NCBI GenBank assembly: GCA_902806595.1
Contig: CADCXC010000006.1
Span: 62,001-126,000, forward strand
Reading direction: 5' to 3'
Origin: Pyrenopolyporus hunteri
Lineage: Eukaryota; Ascomycota; Sordariomycetes; Xylariales; Hypoxylaceae
DNA: 64,000 nucleotides
Part shown: positions 22,999 through 38,100 of the stretch, one piece after another
How positions within the stretch are numbered: position 1 is the first letter of the stretch
Layout: every line of letters begins with the position of its first letter
Position numbers and translations under genes: made by a program
Notes under the pieces: generated by a model
What the model was told of the DNA's origin: nothing
The model's input: only the letters and a program-made list of their open reading frames with translations
Database searches by the model: none

Positions 22999-25900
22999 AT
23001 ATTATAATATTATATAAAAATATATATTAATATTAATATAAATTTTAAATTTAATAAAACGAAATTTTTAATATTTATTTATAAATTATATATAATTAAA
23101 ATTCGAAATCGTAAATATTTATTTTTTCGTCGTTTTTTTAAATCGTTTTTTTTCGAAACGTTATTATATAACTTTTAAATATTATTTTTTATAAATATTA
23201 TAAATTAAATTACGAGTAATATTTAACTTTAAATACTTTTAAATAATCTTTTAAATTTAATTTTTATTTAAATTTTCGAATAAATTTAATATTTATTAAT
23301 AATTATTAAAAAATTCATATAATCGATTTTTAATATATTATTATTCGTTTAAATCGTTAATTTTTCGAATTATATTATTTTTAAAGTAAATTTAAATTAA
23401 AAATAATAAATTAATTTCAACATTTTAAATACGTTATAAATAATTTAAAATTTTTTTATCGCATATATTTCGATAATATATAAATTCGTATATATATTTT
23501 ATAAATTTTTTAATATAAATAATTTATTCGTAACGAAAATACTTTTATTATTATAATTTTTATTCGAAAAATCGTAACGATATATTAATTTTAAATCGTT
23601 TTTCCCTTAAATATTTAATAATTTAAAAATATAATAATTTTATTTAAAAAAATCGAAATATTTTTATTTTAATATTATCGATATTATATTTTTTTAATAA
23701 ATATTTTATTCGAATAAATATCATTAAAATATTCGATAATTAATTTTAAAATTATATTCGTTTCGAAATTTATAAAAAATTTATATTTATGAAATTTTAT
23801 CATTTAAATATTAATTAACGATTAAATTTTTATATAATTTTAAATTTACTTTAAATCGTAATATATTAATTTTATTAACCTAAATATATAACTATCGAAA
23901 AAAAACGAAAATAAATAAAAAAATAATTATAATAAAAAATTATAAATTAAAATATAAAACTTTTCGTAATATTAATTAATATAAATAATATAAAATAATA
24001 TAATTTATACCGATAAAAAATTAAAAAAAATTCGATAATTAATTATACGAAATTATTTATAAATCGTTCGTTTAATTATAAAATTATATTTATTTAAACT
24101 CGTAATAATAAAATTTATATATAATATAAAAAAAACGTTTTTTACGAATATTATTTAAATTTATTACGAGATTTTAACGTAATTTTAATTTAAAAATTTA
24201 AAATTAAATTATTTTAATTTATACGTATTAATAATTAAATATTTTAAAATATAAATTAAAATTATTATTAAAAAATTAAATTATTTATTTTTTAATAAAA
24301 AAAATACCTTTAATATATATTAATTAAAATAAATAAATTTAAAATATTTAATTTTTTATAAATTATTAATTTAAATATATAATAAAAAAATACCTTCGTT
24401 TATAATTAAAAAATAATTATTAAAAACTATTAATAAAACGTTTTTATTAACGCGTAATAAAACGTATAATAAAGTTTTTTAACTTTTATTAATAAAATTC
24501 GATATTTTTTTTAACGTATAATAAAACTTTTTTTAATAAATATTTCGATTTTAAATTAATATTTTATATTAATATTAATAATTAAATCTCGATTATTAAT
24601 AATTAAACGAGATTTTAATTATTAATAGTAACTTTATTTAATTTTTAAAAACGTTACGCGATATCGTAAAATTTTCGATAATAATAAATAAACTTTTATA
24701 TTTAATCGAAATATCGAAACGTTCGAAATAACCGTTATTATATATAATAATAATCAACTCGAAAAAAAAATCGAAAAAACGAAATTATTTACCGTTTTAT
24801 TTTATAATAATATCGTATTTAATATTAAAATAATTTATATAATATATCTAAATATTTAAATAATAATTAATATCGTAAATTAATTTATTTAATATTCGAT
24901 ATTTTTAAATTTTTAATATAATTATTAAATCGATAAATATTATTTATATTTTAATAATAATTAATTTCGATATATATATAAAAAAATATAAAATAAATAT
25001 TATTAAAAATATATAATAAAAAAAAAACTTATTTTATAAAAAAATTATTCGATTTTTTAACGATAACTACCATTAATAATACTTTATTTACTCTTTTTTT
25101 TTTCATTAATTTATTATTAATAAATAAAAAAAAATATAAATAATTTAAAAAATCACTAAACCTTTCGAATTTATTAAATTCGTTAAATCCGTTATTTTTT
25201 TATTAATTTATTACTTTTTTAAATTTAAATTTTATTATTATTTATATACACCGACTTAAATTTAATATTAAATTTTATTATATATAACTTTAAATTAATT
25301 TTATTATAAGTAAAAAAATTAAATATAACTTAATTATATTAAATAATTTTTTTTTATTTAATATTAAAATAATTACTATAAATATATTAAAAAAATATAA
25401 TAATATATAAAAAAAAACACTCGTTATAAAATAAATAAAAAAACTTATTTTAAACGAAACGATATAATAATTAAATTATAAATTAAATTATTTTTTTATT
25501 AATATTACGTTAATAATATCGGAAAAAAATAACATTTATTTCAATTTACGTAATAAAAATTTATATATTTATTAAAAATTTTATTTAATATTACGTTAAT
25601 ATATATCGATATAAAATAAATAAATATTATAATTTTTTATTTTAAACTTTTTCGTTTTTTATATAATTAATTCGTAAATAATATAATCTATAAATTTAAC
25701 TTTAATAAATAAAAACTTTATAAATAAATTAAAAATATAAAATTTATTTCGAAAATAACTTTATTACGATTTAATAAAATTACTTTATTATAATTAAAAA
25801 ATTATAAAAAAATAAAGATAAACCATTTATTAAATCTAAAAATAAATTTTTAAAAATTTTTAAAAAACGTTATTATATATATATTATTTATAACTTATAT

Positions 25901-27326
25901 AATTATATATTAAAACCGTATAAAACCTTTTTTTTAAAAGTATAATATTAACGATTTATTACTTTTCTTTTATCTATTTATATTTACGTAAAAAACCGTA
26001 ACTTAAAATAAAAACCTAAACGATAATTTATTTTTTAATAATTTAAAATTTTCGCCACCGTAATTAAATTTCGATCCGTATTTTATTCCGTTATCGCCGC
26101 TCGATAAATTATAAAAAACGACTTTTTTAAATTAAAATAAAAAACCGGTTTAAATTCGTTTCTAAATATATAATAAAACGATAAAAACTAGTTAATTTTT
26201 TAAAATTAATTAAAAAAATCGTTAATATTTAATAAAAAATAATCGAATTTATTATACGTATTAATATTTTACCGACGTAAATTTTTATGAATTTTATATT
26301 CGACGATAACGACCTTTTAAATATTATAATCGTCGCTAAAAAAAATGATTTTTTTTATCGTAAAAATTAAAAAAATTAAAATAAAACGAAATAATTATAT
26401 TAATATAATAAACGAAATAAATTATAAATTTTAATAAAAATTTATTTATAACGATTAATATTATATTAATTAAAAAAATCCCCGTATTTTATAATTATTA
26501 AATTATTATTAAATAAATTATTTAAACGAAAAAATTAAACGTATCGTTTTTAAATAAAAAATCGAGAAAATTTATACGAAATATTATAACTACCGTTAAT
26601 AAAAAATAATTTAATAATTTTTTATAAAATTTAAAATCATTTATTATATTAAAAAAATTAAATCTTCGTATCGAATTATTATTAATTAATAAAAAATCGC
26701 ATTTATTTATTAATATCGATGTAAATTTTATTACCGTTTTAAATTTTTTTTCGTAATCGTAACCGTTTTAATAAAATATTTATTAATAAATTTTTTATAC
26801 CCTTACTTATATATTTCCTATAATAATATAACACGTTTATTAAAAAACGTAAAATTATATAACCGTTAATTAAATTTATTAAACTTATAAATTATAATTT
26901 TCGATTAATCGATATCGATGAAAATTTTAATAATAATTTATAAAAAAGTTAAAATTAATTAATTTCGTAATTTATTTAAAAAGTATTAAATAATAAATAT
27001 AATATTTATCGATAAATATTATTATTTAAATTTAAATATTATAAAAAACTTACACGTAAAAAATTTTTATAAACACGTTAAAATTAAATAAATTAAATTA
27101 AAATAATTTATCGATATAATTATAATTATAATATACCATTTTAATCGATATTTATAAATATATATTTACATTTTTTTAATTTTTTTCCTTTACTTTTTTT
27201 TAAAATATATAAATTTATTAAATTAAATATTTAAATAAATATATAATTTTTATTTACGATTTTAACATTTAAATATTTATAAAAAAATACGACTTTAATA
27301 TAATACGATTATTTATTATCGTTATC

Positions 27327-27328
<2 letters not shown>
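22999..27328. other. RIP-degraded DNA, content unresolved
   Basis: About 4.3 kb of AT-rich sequence (its first 5 bases are the copy A target duplication). No gene, and no repeat partner found in the window by eye. Confidence 0.5.
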
Positions 27329-27362
<34 letters not shown>

Positions 27363-27364
27363 TT
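27329..27364. repeat. (TTA)n microsatellite
   Basis: About a dozen TTA units in a row, preceded by two interrupted units carrying CG. Confidence 0.85.
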
Positions 27365-27808
27365 ATACGTTCGTTTTTTATTACGTCGTTAATTATTCGA
27401 TGTTATTAAAATATCGTATAATATTATAATATAAATTTTACTTTTATAATTAAATAAATATAAATGAAATTTTAAATTAAATTTATATAAATATTTATTT
27501 ATTTAATAAATCCATTTAAATTTTAATCGAAATTTATTTTTTATTTTAAAATAAAAATTTAATATTTAAAATTAAAAAAAAATAAAATAATTAATAAAAA
27601 TAAAAAATAATTAATAAAATCGATTTAAATTATAATTAATTTAAACTTTTTAATATAATTTAATATATTTTATTTTAAAAATTAAAATACATTTTTTAAA
27701 ATAAATTTAATTTTTATAATTATTATTTTAATTACGATTTTTACTACGATTTATATTATAATTTAACTTTTTATAATTTTTTTTATTTAATAATTTTTAT
27801 TTCGTATA

Positions 27809-28095
27809 TCGATTATTATATTAATTATTATATTAATTATTATATTAATTATTATATTTATTATTATATTAATTACCGTTATATTAATTACCGTTATATT
27901 AACTATCGTTATATTAATTACCGTTATATCGATTATTATTACATTAATTACCGTTATATTAATTATTATTACATCGATTATTATTACATTAACGTTATTA
28001 TATTAACCGTTATTATATTTATTATTATATTTATTATTATATTTATTATTATTATATCGATTATTATATTTATTATTATATTTATTATTATATAA
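27809..28095. repeat. 12/15-bp minisatellite in the RIP block
   Basis: Units of the type ATTATATTAATT (12 bp) and ACCGTTATATTAATT (15 bp) alternate over about 290 bp, with variants ending in ATCGATT or ATTTATT. The ACCG and ATCG words inside the units survived mutation, again as CpG. Confidence 0.8.
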
Positions 28096-28105
28096 ATATT
28101 TCGTA

Positions 28106-29919
28106 TTTTTCGAATAAATTTTTATTTACTTTTTATAATTTTTTTTTAACGGTAAATTAAAAAATGAAAAATTAATTATTTAAAAATATATTATTTATAA
28201 ATTAAACGGTTATATAACGTTAATTATATAATACGATTATAATTAAAAAAATTTCTTTATTCGTATATTTAAATAATTTTAATTTTATTAATATTATATC
28301 CGTTTATTTAAATGATTAAAATAATTAATATTATTAATTAAAATAAATATATTTTTATTATATTTAATTTACACGTTATTAAAAAATATTTATTAAAATT
28401 AAATTTATAATAATAATTTTTAATAATAATTTTACTATTTATATTTTATTATAAACGAGTAATATTAATAATAACCGTTATTTTTTTTAATTTAATATTC
28501 GAAGTATTTATATTATAAATTACTTCGAAAATTTATTATATTAATTATTTAAATAATTTTAATAATAATAAAAACTTACGTATAAAAATAAACGATAAAA
28601 TTATATTATAATAATAATAAAATCGTATATACTTCGAAAAAAAGTCATAAAAATTAAAACTATTATTAAAATTTATTACGAATAATTTTACCATTAATTG
28701 TAATAATTTTTTATTATAAGTATATAAAAACGATTATTTAACTTTTTTTAAATTCCTCGATTTATCTTTTATTTAAAAATATTAATAAAAATACGGGTAT
28801 ATTTTCTATTATTATAATATATTTAAAACGAAAACGTTCGATCGTATAAACGTAAATATAAATATTACGATAAAAAAACTCGTAATTATTAAAAAAATTT
28901 ATATTAAAATACTTTATAATATAAAAACCGTAAAAAAAAAATACCGCATTAATATACATTTATAATAAACGATTCGATATTTTAAATAATTACGAAATCG
29001 AAGAAATTAACTATTTAAAATTTAATAATAAATACGATATTATTTTTTATTATTTATTAACGTATAATATCGTTATATAAATATCGACTTATTAAAATTT
29101 AATAATATAATCGATAATTTTATATTTACCGCGTTATTAATTAAAAGTAATATATATAATTTTTTAAAAAATAAAAAACACTTAAAAAATAAAAAATAAC
29201 GTAAATAATTTTTTTATAACGCGATTAAAAATTTAAACTTTTTTTATAAAAATAACGTTATATATCGTAATGTTATAATTTTTAATATTTTTATAATTCG
29301 AAACGATAATATTTTTTTTAAATAACATTAATCGATAATTTTAATAAAATTATTATAAAAAAAAATAAATAAATCGAAATTAATTTTTATATTATTTTTA
29401 TCTTCGAAATTATTAAGTATAAAAATTTAAATTATATTAATATAATTAACGTATAAATTTTCGTAATAATATAGATCGATATTTTTTCCCGGGATATTTT
29501 ACCGATTAATTAAATAAATAAAAAGTCGTATAAAAAATTAATAAATAATTTTAAACGTAAAAAAAATAAAAAATTTATAATATCGGTTAAATATTATATA
29601 TTATAAAAAATATTACATTAAAATTTTATAAATAAATTTACGATAAAATAAATTATAATCGATTCGTTTTAAACGATCGATTTTTAATTTACGAAAAAAG
29701 TAATATAATTAAATTTACGAATTTTTAAATTAAAGTTTTATTTATAATATATTAAAAATTTAAATTTATTATTAAATGTATACGGGTTTTTTAATATTTT
29801 AAAAAATAATCGTTTTAATATATTAATTTAATACTTTTTAAAAAATATTATAACTTAATAATCATTCGTATAAAATAAATAATAAATATTAAACATAATA
29901 ATATTAATTTAATTTATTT
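28106..29919. other. RIP-degraded DNA, content unresolved
   Basis: AT-rich, gene-free. A short hydrophobic minus-strand frame (28762-28959) is a composition artefact. Confidence 0.5.
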
Positions 29920-30040
29920 ATATTAAAACGTTAATCGATTTCGCCTTTAATATATTTATATAAAATCGCGATTTAAATTTTTTTTTTTTTAACATTAATA
30001 AAATTTAATTTTAACTTATCGTATTATACGTTTTATTATT
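29920..30040 (+). mobile_element. Fragment of element X (one end)
   Basis: TTAATCGATTTCGCC, then TATATAAAATCGCGATTTAAA, a T tract and AACATTAATAAAATTTAATT follow the same order as the left end of X at 38741-38895. No matching second end was found nearby. Confidence 0.45.
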
Positions 30041-30977
30041 ATCGTAACATTTATTCAATATTATTAATTTATTATAAATATATTAAATTATAAAATTTAT
30101 ATTTTATAATAAATATTTTTATAATAATAAATAATTTTATATTATAAATATATTTTTTTATATTTATATTAATTATAATATATTTATTAAATTTTATTAT
30201 ATAACATTAAAACGTTAATATAACTATAAAAAAAATTAATATATTTACGATAAAAAATTACTTATTATTATAAAAATAACTTTAAAAAATTTATACGTTT
30301 ATAAAATATATTTTACTACGAATTAAAAAATTAAATAAAAACGAAAAAAATAAAATATATTAATATTACGAAAAAAAAAAATTTAATCGTAACTCGAAAA
30401 AATATAAATTTTATATATATTTATTATAACGTTATAAAATTAATCATTTATTTAATATAATTTTATTTTAAAAACCTTTTATAATAATAATTTTTTTTTA
30501 CGTTTATATAATTTTTAATAATTAAAATAAACGTATATTTATTAATTTAATCGTTATAAAAACTTTTTATAATTTTATTAACGCCGTTTTAAAAAAATGT
30601 ACGCTTAAAATCGATAAAATTCGACTTATATCGATAATTATTAAAAATAAATATAATTATATATTTAAATTAATTAAATCTTTATTAAATAATATTCGAA
30701 AATTATTTATTAATTTATTTTTTAATTAATAAATAAAAGTATTAATTTTTATAAATTAAAATAATTTTAATTTAATATTTAAATTCGTAATATAATTATT
30801 AATAAATTACGTAAAAATATTATATTTTTTATAATAAAATATTAATTAATATTTAAATATTTAAATAATCGAATATAAAAAAAAAATAAAAATCATTTAT
30901 AATATTTTAAATCGAACTTTAAAACGAATATCGAAAATATCGAATCGAATATTTATTTACATATTAAAATCAATAAT

Positions 30978-31103
30978 ACGTACATTTATATAATTAATAT
31001 ATATATTTATATAATTAAAATACGCGTTTATTTAATTAAAACACGTATTTATATAATTAAAACGTATATTAATATAATTAAAACGCGTATTAATATTAAT
31101 AAT
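30978..31103. repeat. 21-bp tandem repeat, six units
   Basis: Six consecutive 21-base units (30978, 30999, 31020, 31041, 31062 and 31083) follow the pattern ACGYRTATTTATATAATTAAA. They differ mainly at C/T and G/A positions, so they look like one array mutated after it expanded. Confidence 0.8.
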
Positions 31104-32035
31104 ATTTTTTTACGCGTATTAATATAAATTTATAAATAAAAATATTTATATTATTTTATATTTATTATAATACATTTAAAATTTATTAATTTTATTATAT
31201 AATCGATATATTCGTTATTTTCGAAACTTCGTTATTAAATAAAACTATAAATTACGTTATAATAAAAAAATTAAATTATAAATAAAATTATCTTATAAAA
31301 TCGAAATTAATATTTTTCATTTTAATATTAATTATTTAAATTATATATAAAAATAATTATTTAAATAAATAATAAAATAAAAAAAAATATAAAAAAAAAT
31401 TAAAATGTAAAAAACGGATTCGATACGTTTTATTATAATTTTACTTTAATATTTAAAAGTATATATTATATTTACGTATATTTTAATATTTTTAATATAT
31501 ATAATATAATAATATAAATATAAAATAAACGATATATATAAATAAATTAAATAATTTTTTAAATTAAATAAATATATATAAAATTTAAAATAAATAAAAT
31601 TTAAATTCGTAAAGTATTTATTAATATAATTAATATATATAATATAATAATATAAAAATAAAATAAATAAAATATAAAAATAAAAAAATATATATAAATT
31701 AAAGTAAAAGAAAACTTTATATAATATTTAAAATATAATAAATTAATTAAAAAAAATAATAAAATCGTAAATAAAAATATCGTATTATATAATATAAAAT
31801 TAAAAAAATACATATTAATTAAAAATAATATAACTTCGAATAAAAATACCCGAATTACCCTATATATTATATATTATATAAAATTTAAAAAAATATAATT
31901 TTAATAAAAATAATATAACTTCGAATAAAAATATTATTTAATATTATTAATTAATAAAATAAAACTTTATTTCGAAAAAAAAACATTAAAAAATTAAAAT
32001 ATTAAAATATATTATTTTATATAAATTAATATATA

Positions 32036-32150
32036 ATGTTATAACGTACGGGTTATATAGACTTTAAGGCATAATTTATACGTTTTTTAAAAACGCATGT
32101 TTACGTTATATTTAAAGCGAGCGTTACGCGCCCGCCCCTATATGTAAATT
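32036..32150. other. GC-richer islet inside the AT block
   Basis: Within otherwise saturated RIP sequence this patch keeps ACGGGTTATATAGACTTTAA, GGCATAATTTATACG and GCGAGCGTTACGCGCCCGCC, including CpC and GpG steps rare elsewhere. No frame, tRNA fold or repeat partner was recognised. It may be a young or single-copy insert, or the end of an element under-mutated by RIP. Confidence 0.5.
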
Positions 32151-35100
32151 TTTTCCTTTTTAATTTTATTATAATTAATAATAAGTTAATAAATTAAATC
32201 TTTATATCGTATTACATTATTTTCGTTCGTAACATATAATAATATTTAAATTATTTATTTTATTATTTATTATTAATATAATTAATCGAAATTTAATATC
32301 TACTTCGAAAAAAAATTCGAAATAAAAATTATATTTATATTTATTATTTTTTATAACGTCGTAATTTTTTATTATAAAAATTAATTAAAATAAATATTAA
32401 TAAATAAAAATATTATAAATATTTAATTAAAAAATCGAATTAATAATTAATAATTAATTTAAAAAACTTAAATAAATCGTATAAAAATTATAAATTTTAA
32501 ATAATAAATTATATATATAATACGTTTCGAAAAAAACATTATCGTAATATTTATTCGTTTATTTTTTATATATAATAATTTTCTTTTAATTATTAATTTA
32601 ATTAATTTTATAATTATAACTTTTTAATTTTTTATAACGAAATAATTTTATATTTATTTAATAAACTTTTAATATATTAATATATTCGATATTTATATAT
32701 ATTTATATAAAAAAAATTATACGTATTTTTTTAATATCGAAAAATTATATATTTTATATAATTTTAACATTACATCGTATACATTTAAATAAATAAATAA
32801 ATAATTATTATTATTTTTTATATTAATTTTTATAATATTAAATAACTTTATATATATATTCGTATAATAATTATATTAAAAATCCATTATTTTTAAATTA
32901 TAATATTTTCTTTAAATTATTTACGTAATAAATTATAACACGTTATTAATTTTTATTATTCGAATTATTTTAATTTAAAACTATTATTTATTTTTAATAT
33001 TTTTAATAATAATAATACTAATTATATAATTACGTATTATACTTTATATATAATAATTAAAAACGTTTAATTTTTAAACGAAATAAAATAAAATAATTAA
33101 TTATATGTTTTTTTTTTTCGAAATTATAAATTTAATTTTTATTATTATACTTTTAAACGATATTTTACGGGGAAATTATTATTTCTTTTATATTTTAAAT
33201 TATAATAATAATAATTATAAATAATATTTATAATTATTAAATATATTAAATATTCGATTATTAATAAAAAATATTTAAATTATTATTTTATATATTTAAA
33301 TTTCGATTATTAATATTTTTTTATTAAATTACCACCGTTTTAATAAACTTTTATAAATAATTACGAAAAAAATAATAATAATAATAATAATAAAAACGAA
33401 GATAATAAAAATAAAGATTTTTTTATTCGATTATATCGATAAATACGTTCGATAATTCGTTTATAATTAAATCGTTCGCGTACGAAATAATTATATCGCC
33501 GTTTAAAACCGTTTAAACCCGAACGAAATTAATTATAACTAAAACTTTTTCGAAAATTTTTTCGATAATTTTTTATTAAAACTTATTATATTATCGAAAT
33601 ATTTATTAAATTTCATTTAAATTACATCGTTTTTTTAATAATAAAAATTAATTTAATTAAAATATAATATATAAATACGTTAATAATATTAAATTAAAAT
33701 AAAATAATTTTTTTAATATATCGATAAATTTTTTATTTATTTATTAAAATATTTATTATTTTTTAAATTAAAATTATTTTATTTTTATTTTTAAATATAT
33801 TAAACGTTATTTATTTATATTAATTACTAATATATTTTAACTTCCATTAAATAAAGAAAAAATTTGAAAATAATTAATTTATATTATAATTTACGATATT
33901 TATCCGTTAATAAAATTTTCGTCGAATATTTTTTTATTTATTTTATATAATTTATTTTTAACGATTTTACCGTATTATTTTAAATTAATACCGCCGCTAA
34001 AAAAAAACATTTTAATTTATTTTTTATTTTCATTTATTTTAAAAAAAAACTATAAATAAAAAACTAAATTGTTAAAAATATTAATTATAAACTTCGAATT
34101 AAAACTTATAAAATTTATACTTTTATAAATAATAAATATAACGTAAATAAAGTAAAAATCGATATTAACACATTTTATAATAAATATTTTAACGTTAAAT
34201 TTTATAATAATTCGTTTAAAAATTTAAAAATACTTTTTTAATCGTTTAATAATAACTTTAATTTAAATAAAATCATTAAAAATAAAACCATTATTATTAA
34301 AAATAATATATTCGATACTTTTAATTTTAATAACTTTAATTTTTATAATATCGATAAATATTTCGAAAAAAATTTTTATAAAAATATGTAATTTAATATA
34401 TTTAAAAATAACCGTTTATTTAAAAGTCGAAATTCGATAATATTATTTTAATCGTTTAATTATAATAAATATAATTATTTATCGAAACGTTTAAAATTAT
34501 TATCTTAATTATTTAATTATATTAATTTAAAGAAATATTTAAATTTAAATTAAAATATTTAACCTAAACTAAATTTATTATTATCAATAAAAAATATAAA
34601 AAATTTTAAAAATAAAAAAAATATAAAAGTAAATAATATCAACTTTATTTAAAATAAAAATAAAAATAAAAATAAAAATAAAAATATCGTAATTTAACAC
34701 CGTAAAAATAATAAATATCGAAATAAATTTAATCGTGATTTTAAAAATAATTTAATTTTAATTCGTTTTTTTTAATTATAAATTATATTTAAAATATCTT
34801 TAAATTTTTATTTCGAAAATTTTTTCCCGTAAAAAAAATTAATCACGTTATAATTTATAAATTATAATTATAAATTTTTAATTATAAAAATATATAATTT
34901 ATAATAATAATTATAATAATAATAATAATAAAAATAACTTTATTATTTTACATAATAATAAATACGTATAAACTTAACTTTAATAGATATAAATAATCGA
35001 TTAAATTATTTTTTATTTTTTTTTATATTTTTATTTAATTAAATAAATTAAATATATAAAAACGTAAATAAATTAATAAAAATTAAACATTTAATTTTTA

Positions 35101-38100
35101 TTAAACGTTATTTTTTTTTATATTTTTTTTTCGTTTTTTTTAATATTAAATTTTTAATATCGATATTATATTTATTTTATATTTAATATTTTAATATTAT
35201 ATTATGTTTATTATATTAATAATAAAATAAATTTCGAATTTTTTATTTAATATATTTTTTTTTAATAAGATTTATTATAATAAGTTAAAATATTAAATTA
35301 TTATTTATTATTTTAATTATAAAACATCGATTTCGATGTTATTTTTTTAAATTTTTAATCGAAATTTTATTAAAATTTACGTCGTATATTATAATTTAAT
35401 TTATTATATTTATTATATTATTATTAATAATATATATAAAAATAATAAAAGTTTAAATTTTAATTTAAAAGGTTTATTTTGATTTTAATTTTTTAATTTT
35501 ATAATTATTTACGTTATTTTTATCGATTATATTTTACTATCGAATCGATATTATTTTCATTATTTTAATTATAATAATAATAAATTATATATATATTTTT
35601 AATATATATTTTTATATTAATTAATTTATTAAGTAATTTATATTTTATTATTTCGAATTTTATAAAATAAATATTTTTTTTTATTTTTTTTAAATTATAA
35701 TAAAAAATGTTTTTATTTTAAATAAATGTTTTAACGAATTTTTTCGTATACGATTTTAATCGAATATTTTATGTCGTTATATTATATTTTATATATATTT
35801 AAAATCATTATATTATTTTTAAAAATGTAAATATTTAAATAAAAAAAAACGATATATAAAAATTTTTTTTAATTTATAAAATTAATATTATATATACTTT
35901 TAATAATAATAAAATATATTTTTATAACGATATTTATTATTTTTTCGATTATAACATCCTTATAATTTTCCCGAAATTTAATAAAAATATAAATAATCGC
36001 TATCGTTTATATATTATTATAATATTTTTTTAATATTAATTTTTCGAATATTTATAAAATATTTATTTATTAAATTAATTTAAAACTTTTATAATAAATA
36101 TATTTTTATTATATTTAATAATATCGAAAAAAACGATATATTTTTTATTAACTTTATTAATATTAACGAAAATTTAAAAAAAATTACTTTAACCTTTTTT
36201 TCGATTAAATTTAATAAATTAAATGTTAAAATTATTAATATAAAAAAATCGGATTTTTTTACTATTAAATAACGACGTTATTATAATTAAATTAATATTA
36301 ATTATAATTATATTAATTATAATTTTTACGACGATAAATATACGAAATTAAATAACGATAATAACTTTAAATCGAATTTCGAATTTAATATTTATAATTT
36401 CGAAAAAAAATCCGAAGATAATTTAAATAATTATTTTAATAAATTTAATCCTTTAAATAATTTATAAAATTTTAATAAAATTAATATTTATACGTTTTTT
36501 ATAATCGATCGAATTTTAAATTTATTATTTTCCGTAATGTTTTATAATAATAATAATAAAAGTTTTATTAATAAAAATCACTATATTTTTTTTAAATATA
36601 ACGACGTTAAAATCCCTTTAAAACTTATTTTTCGATTTTTAAAATATAAATTTTTTAAGGAAAATTAAACATATATTTATTTTTTTAAACTTACGTTATT
36701 AAATTTACATTTTTAAATATACGTATTATTAAATTTATTTTTTTAAATATATAAATTTATAAAATAAATTTAAATAATTAAATTTTTAAATATTATAAAA
36801 ATATATATTACGGTTAATAAATTAATATTAAAATTATTTTATAATTTAATAAATTATATAAATATTTATAAAAATTACAAATATAAAACAAAAGTAAATA
36901 AAAATTATTTCTATTATATAATATATTATAAAAAATATAAATAAAATAAAGTTAAATAAAATCTTTAATTTTTCGATATAATAATTTTCGTAAAATTTAA
37001 ATATAAATCGATTAATAAAAAATAATAATATTAATGATAATTTTATTTATATAATTATATTTTTTTATATATTTCCATATATAAATTTTATTTAATCGAC
37101 ATTAATAAAAAACTTAACGTAATAAATCTTTTAAAATTATTTAAAAAATATATAATAAACGATTATCGATTATAAAAAACCTCGAAATAAACCCTTTTAA
37201 AAAAACTTAAATTAACGTTAAATAATTATTAAATATAACTTTAACGATAACAATATAATAAAACGATATACTTTTTAATATAAACCATATAATTAAAAAA
37301 CATCGAATAATTAAACTTCGATTTATACGTAAATTATTATCGAAACTTTAAAATAACGACATATTTTACTTAAATAATTTAAATAATTTATTCGATAATA
37401 TAAATTAAAATTATTAAAAAGATTAAAATTAAAAAAAAAATAAAAAATAATAACGACGCGAAAAAAACCGTTAATGATATATGAAATATAATAATATCGA
37501 AATTTTTTTTAACCATTAAAATATAAATAATAAAATTATATTTTCATTCGAATAAAATTATTTAAAAACTTTTATATTAACATTATTAATACGAAAACAT
37601 ATTAATTTATTTCGTATATTTTATTTATTACCTTATAAATTTAATTAATATTATATTTAATATTAATTTTTACATTTTAAAAAAACGATTTTTTTTATAA
37701 AAAAAATCTTATAATCGAAAAAAACTTTCGTTTTAACTTTCGTTTTTTTTATATAATCGTTATAATTATTATTATTAATAAATTTTAAAAATAACGATAA
37801 ATTAAACGTTAAATCGTCGTTTAAAATATCTTAATAATAAAATTTTCGACTTTTATAATATTTTTTTTCGTCGTTATTAATATTTTATAAATGTATATTA
37901 TCGTCGTTATTAAAATATATTATTCGTTTTTAAAAAACGAAAAAATATTTTCGAAACGTTTAATTTTATATAAATCGAAAACGTTTATTATTTTAAAAAT
38001 TATTCGACTCGTTTCGAATATAAATAATAAATATAAAAAAAATCGTAAATATTAATCGAGTAAATTACGTAAAAATAACAAGTATTTTTTTACCGTTTTT

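Noticed and set aside
27809..31103. CRISPR-like spacing of repeats
   Set aside because: The repeats are contiguous minisatellites without unique spacers, in a eukaryotic genome.
31601..31813. 70-residue Phe/Ile/Leu/Tyr-rich minus-strand frame (also 28762-28959 and 46009-46335)
   Set aside because: Low-complexity translation of AT-rich DNA; no start context, partner or family resemblance.
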